From Prauserella salsuginis (GTDB lineage Bacteria; Actinomycetota; Actinomycetes; Mycobacteriales; Pseudonocardiaceae): a DNA stretch of 64,000 nucleotides. The stretch is taken from contig NZ_JANBBF010000008.1 of assembly GCF_024648885.1 (NCBI RefSeq), positions 930,001 through 994,000 on the forward strand. Direction: 5' to 3'. The translations under genes and the position numbers were made by a program. Under the pieces are notes generated by a model. That model worked only from the letters and a program-made list of their open reading frames with translations, did no database searches and was not told the DNA's origin. Positions 33,540 through 43,642 of this stretch are shown here, piece after piece. Positions within the stretch are counted from its first letter, which is position 1. Each line of letters opens with the position of its first letter.

Positions 33540-34652
33540 ATGATCGCATCCCGGCGGGAGGCATCAGGCTCCCCGGCAGCAGCCGGGGTTCCAGGGATTC
33601 CGGACCCGGACGACGCTCCGGACTCCCTGGAACCTCCGGATACCGCGGCCCGCTCCGGCCACCCCGGCGCGGGCCCCGAGCACGATGTCGAGATCCGCAC
33701 CACGTACCGGCGGTTCGGCGGCTTCTCGACCCGCGTCCTGGAGGCAGGACCCCGGCCCGTGGAACGCCCGGCGGGACGACGGTTCCGCCGGCGTTCCGAC
33801 GAGCAGCGGCGCCGCACACCCCGTCTCGTGCTGTTGCACGGCTACTGCGACAGCGCCGACACCTGGCGCCCGGCGCTCACGGAGCTGGCGCGCGCGGGCG
33901 TGGCCGCGGTGGCCGTCGACCTCCCCGGGTTCGGCGAGGCCTCGGCGCTACGGTCCGGCGCGATACTGCCGCAGCTCGACGTGTTCACCGCCGCCGTCAT
34001 AGGGGACCAGTCCGCGCTGGGCGGTGTCGTGGTGGCCGGCAATTCGCTCGGCGGCACGATGGCACTGCGGGCGGCGCAGAACCCGTCCCTGCCGCTCGCG
34101 GGCGTCGCCTCGATCGCGGCGCCCGGACTGTCCGACTCGTGGCTCGTCCGCGGTGTGGCGCGCAATCCGCTCACGCGGCTCGCCACGTCGCTTCCGCTGC
34201 CCGTGCCCCGGTTCCTGGTCAAGAGCGTCGCCGAACAGATCGTGCCGCGGCTGCTCTACGCCGACTCGGGAAAGGCCGCAGCCGAGCACGTCGCCCGGTT
34301 CGTCGATCTGTTCCCGGACTTCAAGACGACCGGCGAACGCCTGGACCAGGCGGCCCGCCTGATCACCGAGCTCGACGACGCCTACGAGCTCGACCGCATC
34401 ACGCTGCCGCTGCTCGTGGTGGCCTGCGGACGAGACCGGCTGGTCAACGCCGATTCGGGCCAGCGGCTGCATTCGCTCGTGCCGCACAGCAGACTGCTGG
34501 TCCGCCAGGACTGGGGACACTGCCCCCAGCTCGACGATCCGCGTGGTCTGGCACAGGCACTGCATTATTTCGCCGGCAGTGCGCTGTCCGAACGACCCCG
34601 GGACGAGGACCGGCACACGCGCGGCCGATCCCTGTCCGATGCGGTGGGCTGA
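33540..34652 (+). CDS. Alpha/beta hydrolase
   Basis: The 370-residue protein has a 90-residue disordered, Pro/Arg-rich N-terminus and then an alpha/beta hydrolase domain. LLHGYCDSADTW is the oxyanion loop, GNSLGGTMAL contains the nucleophile Ser, VACGRDRLVNADSG the acid Asp and DWGHCPQLDDP the His. The substrate is unknown; the family covers esterases, lipases and C-C hydrolases. The long N-tail is unusual. Confidence 0.85.
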   Translation: MIASRREASGSPAAAGVPGIPDPDDAPDSLEPPDTAARSGHPGAGPEHDVEIRTTYRRFGGFSTRVLEAGPRPVERPAGRRFRRRSDEQRRRTPRLVLLHGYCDSADTWRPALTELARAGVAAVAVDLPGFGEASALRSGAILPQLDVFTAAVIGDQSALGGVVVAGNSLGGTMALRAAQNPSLPLAGVASIAAPGLSDSWLVRGVARNPLTRLATSLPLPVPRFLVKSVAEQIVPRLLYADSGKAAAEHVARFVDLFPDFKTTGERLDQAARLITELDDAYELDRITLPLLVVACGRDRLVNADSGQRLHSLVPHSRLLVRQDWGHCPQLDDPRGLAQALHYFAGSALSERPRDEDRHTRGRSLSDAVG

Positions 34653-34713
34653 CTCGCGACAGTGAACCGGCGCGCGGCTGCCGTGAGCCGGCGCGCGGTG
34701 TCGGCGGCCGCCC

Positions 34714-35766
34714 TCAGCCGAACCTGCGAGCGGCCGCCGACACGGCCTCCCGCGCCTGTTCGGCGAGCCGCGCCACGATCCGTTCCGCAGGACCCGATTC
34801 CGTCAGCGGGTAGGTCTGGCCCGCCCAGAGCGATACCGCCTCCGGGTCGCCCGCCGCCGTAGCCGCGGCACGCACCGGCTTGGTGATGTTGTTCAGCTGC
34901 GGATACGCCGCCGGCGCGGCGGCCGAGTTCTCCCGGAGGAACCGGTTCTCCAGACCCCGCGCGGGCCTCCCGCTGAACGCACGCGTGATCGCCGTCTGCC
35001 GTCCGCCGGCGTCGAGGGCCGCGCGATAGGTGCCGTTCGTGCCTGCCTCGTCCGCCCGCAGGAATGCCGTTCCGAGCTGTGCGGCGACCGCGCCCGCCGA
35101 CAGCGTCGCGGCGACGTCCGCGCCGTGCACGAGCCCGCCCGCGGCCACGAGCGGCAGGTCGGTCTCGGCGCCGATGAGCCGCAGCGCCGACAGCAGGCCG
35201 AGCAGCGGTCCACCGCTGTCACTGCTCGCGTCGTCGGTGAACACCGCGCGGTGGCCACCCGCCTCGAACCCCTGGACGCAGAGCACATCGGCGCCCGCCG
35301 TGGCGGCCTCGCGGGCCTCGTCGGGGGTCGTCACGGTCACCACGACGGTCACGCCCGCCTCGTGGAGCCGCTCGATATCGGCGACCAACGGCGTACCGAA
35401 GGTGAACGACACCACCGGCACCCGCCGTTCGACGACGAGGTCCAGCTTCGCCGCGTAGCCGTCGTCGTCCCACCGGCCCGCACCCGGCGCGACGCCGTAG
35501 CGGTCGGCCTCACCGCTCAACCGGTCGGCGTACGAGGTCACATCGACCAGCGACCGCACGCCGGGGACGAACAGGTTCACCCCGAACGACTCCCCCGCGA
35601 GCTCGCGGGTCTTGTGGATCTGATCGGCCAGCGTGGCGGCCGTGAGGTAGCCCCCGGCGAGGAACCCGAAGCCACCCGCCCGCACGACCGAGGTGACCAA
35701 TTCCGGCGTGGACGGACCGCCGGCCATCGGCGCCGCGATCACCGGGACGCGCAAGGACTCGAACAT
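34714..35766 (-). CDS. Nitronate monooxygenase-family flavoprotein
   Basis: The 350-residue TIM-barrel flavoprotein begins MFESLRVPVIAAPMAGGPSTPELVTSVVRAGGFG and has CVQGFEAGGHRAVF, with the catalytic His region, and VAAGGLVHGADVAATLSAGA for FMN phosphate. It should oxidise propionate-3-nitronate or related nitroalkanes, with FMN and oxygen. ATG 35766 lies seven bases after a minus-strand TACGAT (35774-35779), consistent with a leaderless mRNA. A slightly longer start at 35775 is less likely. Confidence 0.85.
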   Translation of the reverse strand: MFESLRVPVIAAPMAGGPSTPELVTSVVRAGGFGFLAGGYLTAATLADQIHKTRELAGESFGVNLFVPGVRSLVDVTSYADRLSGEADRYGVAPGAGRWDDDGYAAKLDLVVERRVPVVSFTFGTPLVADIERLHEAGVTVVVTVTTPDEAREAATAGADVLCVQGFEAGGHRAVFTDDASSDSGGPLLGLLSALRLIGAETDLPLVAAGGLVHGADVAATLSAGAVAAQLGTAFLRADEAGTNGTYRAALDAGGRQTAITRAFSGRPARGLENRFLRENSAAAPAAYPQLNNITKPVRAAATAAGDPEAVSLWAGQTYPLTESGPAERIVARLAEQAREAVSAAARRFG

Positions 35767-36020
35767 GCCCCTCATCGTACGAACGGACGCTGCCGGGATT
35801 CGATGCGGCACCGAGGTGCCGCCGACGCCACGTGGCGACCGCGTGACATATCAGTCGGCAACGTAACACCGACATGACCCGCCGTCACCCGGGTGAGCTA
35901 CACCGCGTTTCGAGCACGCTAAGCCTCGTCGCCGAACCTTGAATGGGCCGTTCGGGCCAGTCCAGGCTTCCTCGCCATACGCGAAAGCCCTTCGCGCAGC
36001 ACCCGAGAGGAAGAGGACCC

Positions 36021-36230
36021 ATGACCGAGAAGCAGACCCCGCGCCCCGCGCAGCGCTGGACCGTACGCGGCCTCGCCGTGAGCGCGCTGGCCGTTCCGAT
36101 GCTGGCCGTCCTCGGCGGCACGGCGTCGGCGGCGGAACTCACGCCGATCGCCGAGTATCTCGACGAGACGATCGCCACCACGTCCGCCTCGCTGGTCGAA
36201 GCCCTGGCCCTACTGCTCGGCGTGCGCTGA
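36021..36230 (+). CDS. Small exported protein of unknown function
   Basis: The 69-residue protein has a twin basic stretch and hydrophobic signal peptide ending TASAAE. The mature part is about 30 residues (LTPIAEYLDETIATTSASLVEALALLLGVR in outline) and amphipathic. AGGAAGAGGA lies just before ATG 36021. It is followed by a strong hairpin. The family is not recognised. Confidence 0.65.
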   Translation: MTEKQTPRPAQRWTVRGLAVSALAVPMLAVLGGTASAAELTPIAEYLDETIATTSASLVEALALLLGVR

Positions 36231-36272
36231 CCCGCGGCATGACCGGACACCGGGCGTGATCCGGTCGACGAC

Positions 36273-36308
36273 GAGGGCCGCGCGATCCGGGCGGATCGCG
36301 CGGCCCTC
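36273..36308 (+). terminator. Strong terminator after small exported protein
   Basis: GAGGGCCGCGCGATCC (36273-36288) pairs perfectly over 16 bases with 36293-36308 around GGGC. Confidence 0.88.
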
Positions 36309-36330
36309 GCGGTACCGGGTTCACGGAACC

Positions 36331-36357
36331 GTCGTGATCGGACAGTCCGATCACGAC
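36331..36357 (-). terminator. Terminator after lepA
   Basis: GTCGTGATCGGA and TCCGATCACGAC form a perfect 12-base stem with a three-base loop, ten bases beyond the lepA stop. Confidence 0.8.
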
Positions 36358-36366
36358 AGTCTGCCG

Positions 36367-38232
<1,866 letters not shown>

Positions 38233-38368
38233 TCGTTTCCTCGGATCGCTCGTGGACGGCCACCCCCATGGTCCCATGCCGCCGCCCGTGAGGTTCCCCC
38301 GGAGGCCGGACGTCGAGCGAGGTCAGCCCCGCCCGACGGCACGGACCGTGGGCGCGCCGCGGCGGGCG

Positions 38369-38755
38369 TCAGCCCGCGGCGGGCCGGACGTCGGTCCGCA
38401 ACGGGTGGTCCGACGGGACCTGCACCAGCACGATCCGCACGCCGTCCGGGTCCCGCAACCACGCCTCGTCGAGACCCCACGGTTCACGACGGGCGTCACG
38501 TTCCGGCTCCACCCCGCGCTCCCGCAGCGTCGCCAGCTCGGCGGGCAGGTCGCGGACCTGCAGCCACAGCGCCATCGCCTCGCTCGGCCCCGTGCTCGCG
38601 CGGCCGACGATCTCCACAAGCCCACCACCGGCGAAGAACACCGTTCCCCCGGGGAACTCGCGGTAGATCGCCAACCCGAGCGTGTCCCGGTAGAACGCGG
38701 TCGTGACCTCCGGATCACGCGGGTGCAGCAGGATGCGGCTGTTCAGCACGTCCAT
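38369..38755 (-). CDS. VOC (glyoxalase/bleomycin resistance) family protein
   Basis: The 128-residue protein starts MDVLNSRILLHPRDPEVTTAFYRDTLGLAIYREFPGG in pattern and ends with the WLRDPDGVRIVLVQ strand, the vicinal-oxygen-chelate fold with one beta-alpha-beta3 unit per half. A substrate or resistance role cannot be assigned. Confidence 0.85.
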   Translation of the reverse strand: MDVLNSRILLHPRDPEVTTAFYRDTLGLAIYREFPGGTVFFAGGGLVEIVGRASTGPSEAMALWLQVRDLPAELATLRERGVEPERDARREPWGLDEAWLRDPDGVRIVLVQVPSDHPLRTDVRPAAG

Positions 38756-38785
38756 GGCCGCAGGGTCTCACACCTCGGCGCCGGC

Positions 38786-40015
38786 TCACGCCAGCGCGAT
38801 CGCCGCGATTCCCGCCAGCACCACCAACGAGCCCGCCACTCTCCTGCGGCCGTGGGGTTCGCCCAGGATCAGCCACCCCGCCAACCCGGCCAGCACGATG
38901 CTCACCTCGCGCAACGGCGCCACCAAACTCACCGGGGCCAGCCGCATCGCGAACAGCACGAGCAGGTACGCGACCGGCGAGAGCAGCCCCACGAGAACCA
39001 CGGACCGGCGATGCTCCCGCCACAGCCTGCCGGTCGGCCCTTCGAACGCGACCCCGGCATCACGGTCCTCGGCATCACGGTCCTCGGCATCACGGTCCTC
39101 GGCATCACGGTCCTCGGCATCACGGTCCTCGGCGCCTCGAGGCGCGGCGCCATCGAGGCCACTGCCGTCGAACCGTGCGTCGTCGAACCGTGCGTCGTCG
39201 GGGCCACTGCCGTCGGGGCCACTGCCGTCGGCACCGGCGCCCGCGGCACCTCGCGGCGTGGCGCCACCGTGCGGGGCCTCGCCGTGCGGGGCCTCGCTGC
39301 GCGGGGCCTCGCTGCGCGGGGCCTCGCTGCGCGGGGCCTCGCTGCGCGGGGTTTCACTGCGCGGGACACCGTCGGTCCGGTCGTCAGCGGGTACCAGTAC
39401 GCGCCCTCGGGCCCCACTCAGTGCATGGGGCGCCAGCAGCAGGCTCTGCAGCGCCGTTCCGGCAGCGAGGTAGACGACCGGCGGGACCCCGAGTTCGTCG
39501 ACGGAGTAGGCGTCCCACAGTGTGTACGCCGCGATGGTCACCCCGGTGAGCACGCCGTAGCCGGCCCCTGCCCGCCCGCGGCCACGAGTGGGCGTCGTGC
39601 TGGGCGCACTGATCACCAACACCCCGCCGACGACGAGGACGGCGCCGACGAGGCCCGGCCAGCCGGGGCGCTCGTGCAGCACGAGCACGGCCACCACCAC
39701 GGCCAGCAGTGGACCGCACCCTCGCGCCAGCGGGTAGACCACGGACAGGTCGCCGACGGCATAGCCGCGCTGCAGCACCACGCCGTAGGCCACGTGCGCC
39801 ACGGCCGTGACCGCGGCGGCCAGGAGCCACGTCCAGCGGGGCTGCTCACCGCTCACCAGGACGTGCGCGATCCCGAACGGCAGCAGCACCGCCGCCGAGA
39901 CCGTGTAGTAGCAGAAGACGAAGCGGGCCCCGCCGGGAACGCGGGTGGCCACGAGGTTCCACGCGGCGTGGAACGCGGCGGCGAGCAGAACGAGAACCAG
40001 TGCGGTAAGGGACAC
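38786..40015 (-). CDS. EamA/DMT-family transporter with repeat-built central loop
   Basis: The 409-residue protein has ten hydrophobic segments typical of drug/metabolite transporters, with HERPGWPGLVGAVLVVGGV in the first EamA half and APLREVSIVLAGLAGWLILGE in the second. Between them, residues about 215-325 form a hydrophilic loop of about 110 residues. It consists of repeats PRSEA (five or more), DGSGP, DARFD and AEDRD (five), each encoded by 15-base units. The core should export a metabolite; the loop has no known role. GGAAGG precedes GTG 40015. Confidence 0.85.
   Translation of the reverse strand: MSLTALVLVLLAAAFHAAWNLVATRVPGGARFVFCYYTVSAAVLLPFGIAHVLVSGEQPRWTWLLAAAVTAVAHVAYGVVLQRGYAVGDLSVVYPLARGCGPLLAVVVAVLVLHERPGWPGLVGAVLVVGGVLVISAPSTTPTRGRGRAGAGYGVLTGVTIAAYTLWDAYSVDELGVPPVVYLAAGTALQSLLLAPHALSGARGRVLVPADDRTDGVPRSETPRSEAPRSEAPRSEAPRSEAPHGEAPHGGATPRGAAGAGADGSGPDGSGPDDARFDDARFDGSGLDGAAPRGAEDRDAEDRDAEDRDAEDRDAEDRDAGVAFEGPTGRLWREHRRSVVLVGLLSPVAYLLVLFAMRLAPVSLVAPLREVSIVLAGLAGWLILGEPHGRRRVAGSLVVLAGIAAIALA
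39055..39134. repeat. 15-nt tandem repeat, five copies (AEDRD on the minus strand)
   Basis: CGGCATCACGGTCCT is repeated five times with almost no change, inside the transporter gene. Confidence 0.92.
39165..39235. repeat. Two short 15-nt repeat pairs (DARFD and DGSGP)
   Basis: Two copies of a GTGCGTCGTCGAACC-like unit are followed by two to three copies of GCCACTGCCGTCGGG, in frame. Confidence 0.8.
39269..39366. repeat. 15-nt tandem repeat, about six copies (PRSEA)
   Basis: GCTGCGCGGGGCCTC recurs five to six times with variants at both ends, in frame on the minus strand. Confidence 0.9.
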
Positions 40016-40370
40016 GGGTAGCCTTCCTGGCCCGCCGCGGTCACGGCAGGCCGGCTACTCCAGGCTTTTGTCCCGTCATATGCGGGTGCGGCCACTCCCG
40101 CACCCGGGTGCCGCTCGGACCGGACCCGCGCTGCCCTCGTTGTCGGTGTCGTCGTTCCCGCGGGAACGAGCGGGGCGCGGCGGAACCCTAGGCACTGTCG
40201 GCGGCAGCCTACCTCCGCACGCAAGGATCCTGACCGGCGCTGATAAGCTGTTCCACCGCTGCCGTGCGGCATTCCGCCAGGGAGGAAACCCGGCTCAGCC
40301 GGTGCCGAGACGAGCGCGGCAGCGATCGCCAGTAGCCGTAGGACACGGCCGAACATGAAGGAGTCACCTC
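40016..40370. other. 355-base region between EamA gene and rpsT
   Basis: The region is divergent. TAAGCT at 40244-40249 may be the -10 of rpsT, which would leave a leader of about 115 bases, but no good -35 is seen. The leader could hold autoregulatory structure for S20. No gene is supported. Confidence 0.4.
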
Positions 40371-40631
40371 GTGGCCAACATCAAGTCCCAGATGAAGCGC
40401 ATCCAGACCAACGAGAAGCGCCGTCAGCGCAATCAGGCGGTCAAGTCCACGGTGAAGACCTCGATCCGCAAGTTCCGCGAGGCCGCCGACGCCGGCGACA
40501 AGGACAAGGCCGTCGAGATGCTGCGCGCCGCGGGCCGCCAGCTGGACAAGGCCGCCAGCAAGGGCGTCATCCACAAGAACCAGGCCGCGAACAAGAAGTC
40601 GGCCATGGCCCAGCGCGTGAACAACCTCTGA
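40371..40631 (+). CDS. rpsT: 30S ribosomal protein S20
   Basis: The 86-residue basic protein [21 protein letters not shown]... is S20 throughout and ends AMAQRVNNL. It binds 16S rRNA early in 30S assembly. AAGGAG lies before GTG 40371. It faces away from lepA and the VOC gene and ends with a strong terminator. Confidence 0.98.
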   Translation: MANIKSQMKRIQTNEKRRQRNQAVKSTVKTSIRKFREAADAGDKDKAVEMLRAAGRQLDKAASKGVIHKNQAANKKSAMAQRVNNL

Positions 40632-40652
40632 GCTGTCACTCGTCGACTCGGG

Positions 40653-40689
40653 CGAAGCCCCCGGTTTCCTCAGGAAGCCGGGGGCTTCG
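40653..40689 (+). terminator. rpsT terminator
   Basis: CGAAGCCCCCGG (40653-40664) pairs perfectly with CCGGGGGCTTCG (40678-40689), followed by TCATG. Confidence 0.9.
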
Positions 40690-41053
40690 TCATGCGCGGC
40701 TGCGTCCCCGGCCCGTGTTGCAGCCCGAGGTTCCCGTTGCAGAGCCACAGCCCGCGTGTCGGTGTCACAGCCCGCGTGTCGGTGTCACAGTCCGCCTGTC
40801 ACGGCCTCACGTTGTCGCCTCCGGGACCGCGATGCACTCGAACCCGGTACTGCCGCTCCGGCCGGGCCGACCACATCGCCCGGGTGATCGGCCCGGCCCG
40901 GGTCCGCGATGCTGCCCACTCGGCACCTCGCGGCGCCGAATCCGCCGACTGGACGGTTCCGCGCGGCTCGCCGATTCCGCCGGCGCATTGGTCCTGTCCG
41001 GTTCGACGACCGTAGCCCGGTTCCCGGCGTTCGTCCCTGCTCAGCGGTTCTGC
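40690..41053. repeat. Intergenic repeats between rpsT and holA
   Basis: Around 40710-40735 two CCCGTGTTGCAG-type units resemble the repeats after fadA6. At 40745-40800 a 20-base unit CACAGCCCGCGTGTCGGTGT occurs twice, followed by a degenerate third copy. The rest (40800-41053) shows no gene or clear structure. Confidence 0.65.
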
Positions 41054-42034
41054 TCAGCGGTTCTGCTTCGCGCCGACGACGTCGAGCACAGCGCGTTCCA
41101 GCGCGTAGTCGGGGTCGGCCGCCGCACCCTTGACCTCGGCGTTCACCCGGGCGACCGTCCGCATGGCCTCGGCGAGTCCCGCCGCGTTCCAACCGCGCGT
41201 CTGTCCCTGTGCCTTGCGGATCTTCCACGGCGGCATACCGAGCTCGCCCGCCAGCTGGTTCGGGTTCCCCCTGCCCGCGGCCGACACCCGGGCGACGGTC
41301 CGTACCGCGTCGGCGAGCGCGTCCGCGATGAGCACGTGCGGCACACCGATCTGCTGTGCCCACCGCAGCGTCTCCAACGCCGCGGCCCGATCCCCGCCGA
41401 CAGCCTTCTCCGCGACCAGGAAACCGGTGACGTCGGCCTTGCCGCGGTGATAGCGGCGGACGGCCTCCTCGTCGACCTTGCCCCCCGAGTCGGCCACCAG
41501 CTGCGTCGCCGCCGACGACAGTTCCCGCAGGTCCGAGCCGACGGCGTCGACCAGGGCGGACACCCCCGCCGCATCGATCCGGCCACCCGCCCGTTTGACC
41601 TCCGCACGCACGAAGGCCTCCCGTTCGGCGGGCTTGGTGATCTTGGCGCATTCGGTGACTTCGGCGCCCGCCTTCTTCAGCGCCGTCGGCAGCGACTTGG
41701 CGGCCTTGCTCCGGCCACCCCCGGAATGCACCACGACGAGCGTCACGCCGTCGGCCGGGTCCTTCAGATAGGCCGACACGGCGTCGGCGAGTTCCTGCCC
41801 GATGTCCTGCGCCTGTTCGAGCACGATCACCCGGCCCTCGCTGAACAGCGACGGGCTGACGAGTTCGGCCAGCTCCGGGGGCGTGAGGTCGGACACTTTC
41901 ATCCGCGTCAGTTCGGCCGTCTCGTCCACGGCTCTGGCCGCGCCTACGGCGGCGTGCACAGCCCTGTCGACGAGTAGTTCTTCGTCGCCCAGCACGAGGT
42001 GCAGGGGCGCAGGGGCGGCGGTCGACGCGGTCAC
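41054..42034 (-). CDS. holA: DNA polymerase III subunit delta
   Basis: The 326-residue protein LHLVLGDEELLVDRAVHAAV... is a clamp-loader delta subunit with a degenerate P-loop and the C-terminal collar domain (QNPDYALERAVLDVV-like). It opens the sliding clamp. GTG 42034 (VTASTAAPAPL) follows AGGATCAGG. In most actinobacteria holA lies directly downstream of comEC; here a riboswitch-controlled thrC separates them. Confidence 0.93.
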   Translation of the reverse strand: MTASTAAPAPLHLVLGDEELLVDRAVHAAVGAARAVDETAELTRMKVSDLTPPELAELVSPSLFSEGRVIVLEQAQDIGQELADAVSAYLKDPADGVTLVVVHSGGGRSKAAKSLPTALKKAGAEVTECAKITKPAEREAFVRAEVKRAGGRIDAAGVSALVDAVGSDLRELSSAATQLVADSGGKVDEEAVRRYHRGKADVTGFLVAEKAVGGDRAAALETLRWAQQIGVPHVLIADALADAVRTVARVSAAGRGNPNQLAGELGMPPWKIRKAQGQTRGWNAAGLAEAMRTVARVNAEVKGAAADPDYALERAVLDVVGAKQNR

Positions 42035-42149
42035 ACCCTGATCCTGCCACGGTGACATGGAGCGCAACGGCATGGCCGGGACTGATCGCTATGCCCTAAT
42101 GTGGTGCCCACACACGCCGCGCAGGCATACGGCGGACAATCGAATACCG

Positions 42150-42278
42150 CTCATCAAGAGGGGCAGAGGGAACGGCCCGCAGAAGCCCCGGCAACCGGCG
42201 TCAGCCTGTCATCTCGATTCCGCGAGGTAGCTGACGACAACGGTGCTAATTCCGACCCGTGCCAGCGGGGCAGATGAG
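42150..42278 (+). ncRNA. SAM-I (S-box) riboswitch upstream of thrC
   Basis: The 129 bases match the S-box consensus. P1 is CTCATC (42150-42155) with GATGAG (42273-42278). The core holds AGAGGGGCAGAGGGAACGGC, GAAGCCCCGGCAACC, a P3 hairpin, and GGTGCTAATTCC, with the SAM contact and kink-turn elements in order. The 3' strand of P1 runs into the thrC ribosome site (AGGAAAGGA), and no terminator hairpin follows. SAM binding should therefore close P1 and block translation. Confidence 0.95.
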
Positions 42279-42293
42279 GAAAGGAACCTCGCG

Positions 42294-43556
42294 ATGACTG
42301 CAGCCCTGACCCCCTCCACCACCAAGGCCGTCGACCTCGGTCCGGCCGTCGAACTGGTGTCGAAGGAAGAGGGGCACCGCCAGCCGCTCGCCCCGGAGTT
42401 CGTCTCCGCGGAGGACTTCTCGCCGCTCGAGGTCGGGTACGACTTCGGCAGGGTCCGCCGGGAGGACATCGAGTCCGGGCCGCGCAACATCTGGCGCTAC
42501 AAGAAGCTGCTGCCCGTCCCGTCCAACGTCGAAGAGATCCCGAACACCGAACCGGGCTGTACCCGGCTGGTGCGGGCCGACAACCTGGCGAAGGCGCTCG
42601 GTGTGAAGCGCCTCTGGGTGAAGGACGACACCGGCAACCCGACGCACTCGTTCAAGGACCGCGTGGTCGCCGTGGCGCTCGCGGCGGCACGTGAGTTCGG
42701 CTTCGACACGCTCGCCTGCCCTTCGACGGGCAACCTGGCCAATGCCGTGGCTGCCGCAGCCGCCCGCGCCGGCTGGCAGTCGGTGGTGCTCGTGCCGTCC
42801 TCGCTCGAGCGCGCGAAGATCCTCACGACCGCGGTGTACGACGGCGCACTGCTCGCCGTCGACGGCAACTACGACGACGTCAACCGCTTGGCCACCGAGT
42901 TGGCCGCCGAGCACGAGTCGTGGGCGTTCGTGAACGTCAACGTGCGGCCGTACTACTCCGAGGGGTCGAAGACGCTCGGCTTCGAGGTCGCCGAGCAGCT
43001 CGGCTGGCGCCTGCCCGAACAGATCGTGGTGCCGATCGCCTCCGGTTCGCAGCTGACCAAGGTCGACAAGGGTTTCAAGGAGCTGGCGCAGCTCGGCCTC
43101 GTCGAGGACTCGCCATACACCATTTTCGGTGCCCAGGCCAGCGGCTGCTCGCCCGTCTCAACGGCTTTCCGCAACGGTCACGACGTCGTCCAGCCTGTCA
43201 AGCCCGACACGATCGCGCGGTCGCTGGCGATCGGTAACCCGGCCGACGGGCCCTACGTGCTCGACACGGTGAACCGCACCGGCGGCGCGGTCGAGGACGT
43301 CACCGACGACGAGGTGGTCGAAGGCATCCGGCTGCTGGCCCGCACGGAAGGCATCTTCACCGAGACCGCGGGCGGCGTGACCGTCGCGACGGCGAAGAAG
43401 CTCATCGAGGCAGGCAAGATCGACCCGGACGCCGAGACCGTACTGCTGATCACCGGCGACGGCCTCAAGACCCTCGATGCGGTCGAGGACAAGATCGGCC
43501 CGAAGGCGACGGTCGCACCGTCGGCGGCCGCGGTGAACGAGGTCCTCGGCGGCTGA
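42294..43556 (+). CDS. thrC: Threonine synthase (PLP-dependent) under SAM riboswitch
   Basis: The 420-residue fold-type-II PLP enzyme has the lysine Schiff-base motif NPTHSFKDR (Lys121), the phosphate-binding CPSTGNLANAVAAAA and the C-terminal LLITGDGLKT. Threonine synthases convert O-phosphohomoserine to threonine. The protein is longer than the usual 350-360 residue actinobacterial ThrC, with about 60 extra N-terminal residues. It is not next to hom or thrB. Start ATG 42294 follows AGGAAAGGA. Its control by SAM raises a methionine-branch role. Confidence 0.88.
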   Translation: MTAALTPSTTKAVDLGPAVELVSKEEGHRQPLAPEFVSAEDFSPLEVGYDFGRVRREDIESGPRNIWRYKKLLPVPSNVEEIPNTEPGCTRLVRADNLAKALGVKRLWVKDDTGNPTHSFKDRVVAVALAAAREFGFDTLACPSTGNLANAVAAAAARAGWQSVVLVPSSLERAKILTTAVYDGALLAVDGNYDDVNRLATELAAEHESWAFVNVNVRPYYSEGSKTLGFEVAEQLGWRLPEQIVVPIASGSQLTKVDKGFKELAQLGLVEDSPYTIFGAQASGCSPVSTAFRNGHDVVQPVKPDTIARSLAIGNPADGPYVLDTVNRTGGAVEDVTDDEVVEGIRLLARTEGIFTETAGGVTVATAKKLIEAGKIDPDAETVLLITGDGLKTLDAVEDKIGPKATVAPSAAAVNEVLGG

Positions 43557-43592
43557 CGACCGGACGGCCGGGTCTCGGCTGCTTCCGACTCC

Positions 43593-43642
43593 CTCGTTCG
43601 ACGCGGGCCGTTCCGTCACGGTCCCGGTCCGCGTCGAACGAG
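43593..43642. terminator. Terminator between thrC and comEC
   Basis: CTCGTTCGACGCGG (43593-43606) pairs perfectly over 14 bases with CCGCGTCGAACGAG (43629-43642). The right arm is inside the 3' end of comEC, so the hairpin serves both convergent genes. Confidence 0.75.

Noticed and set aside
39050-39370. CRISPR-like array
   Set aside because: The repeats are directly adjacent 15-base units without spacers, in frame with the transporter, and no cas genes are present.
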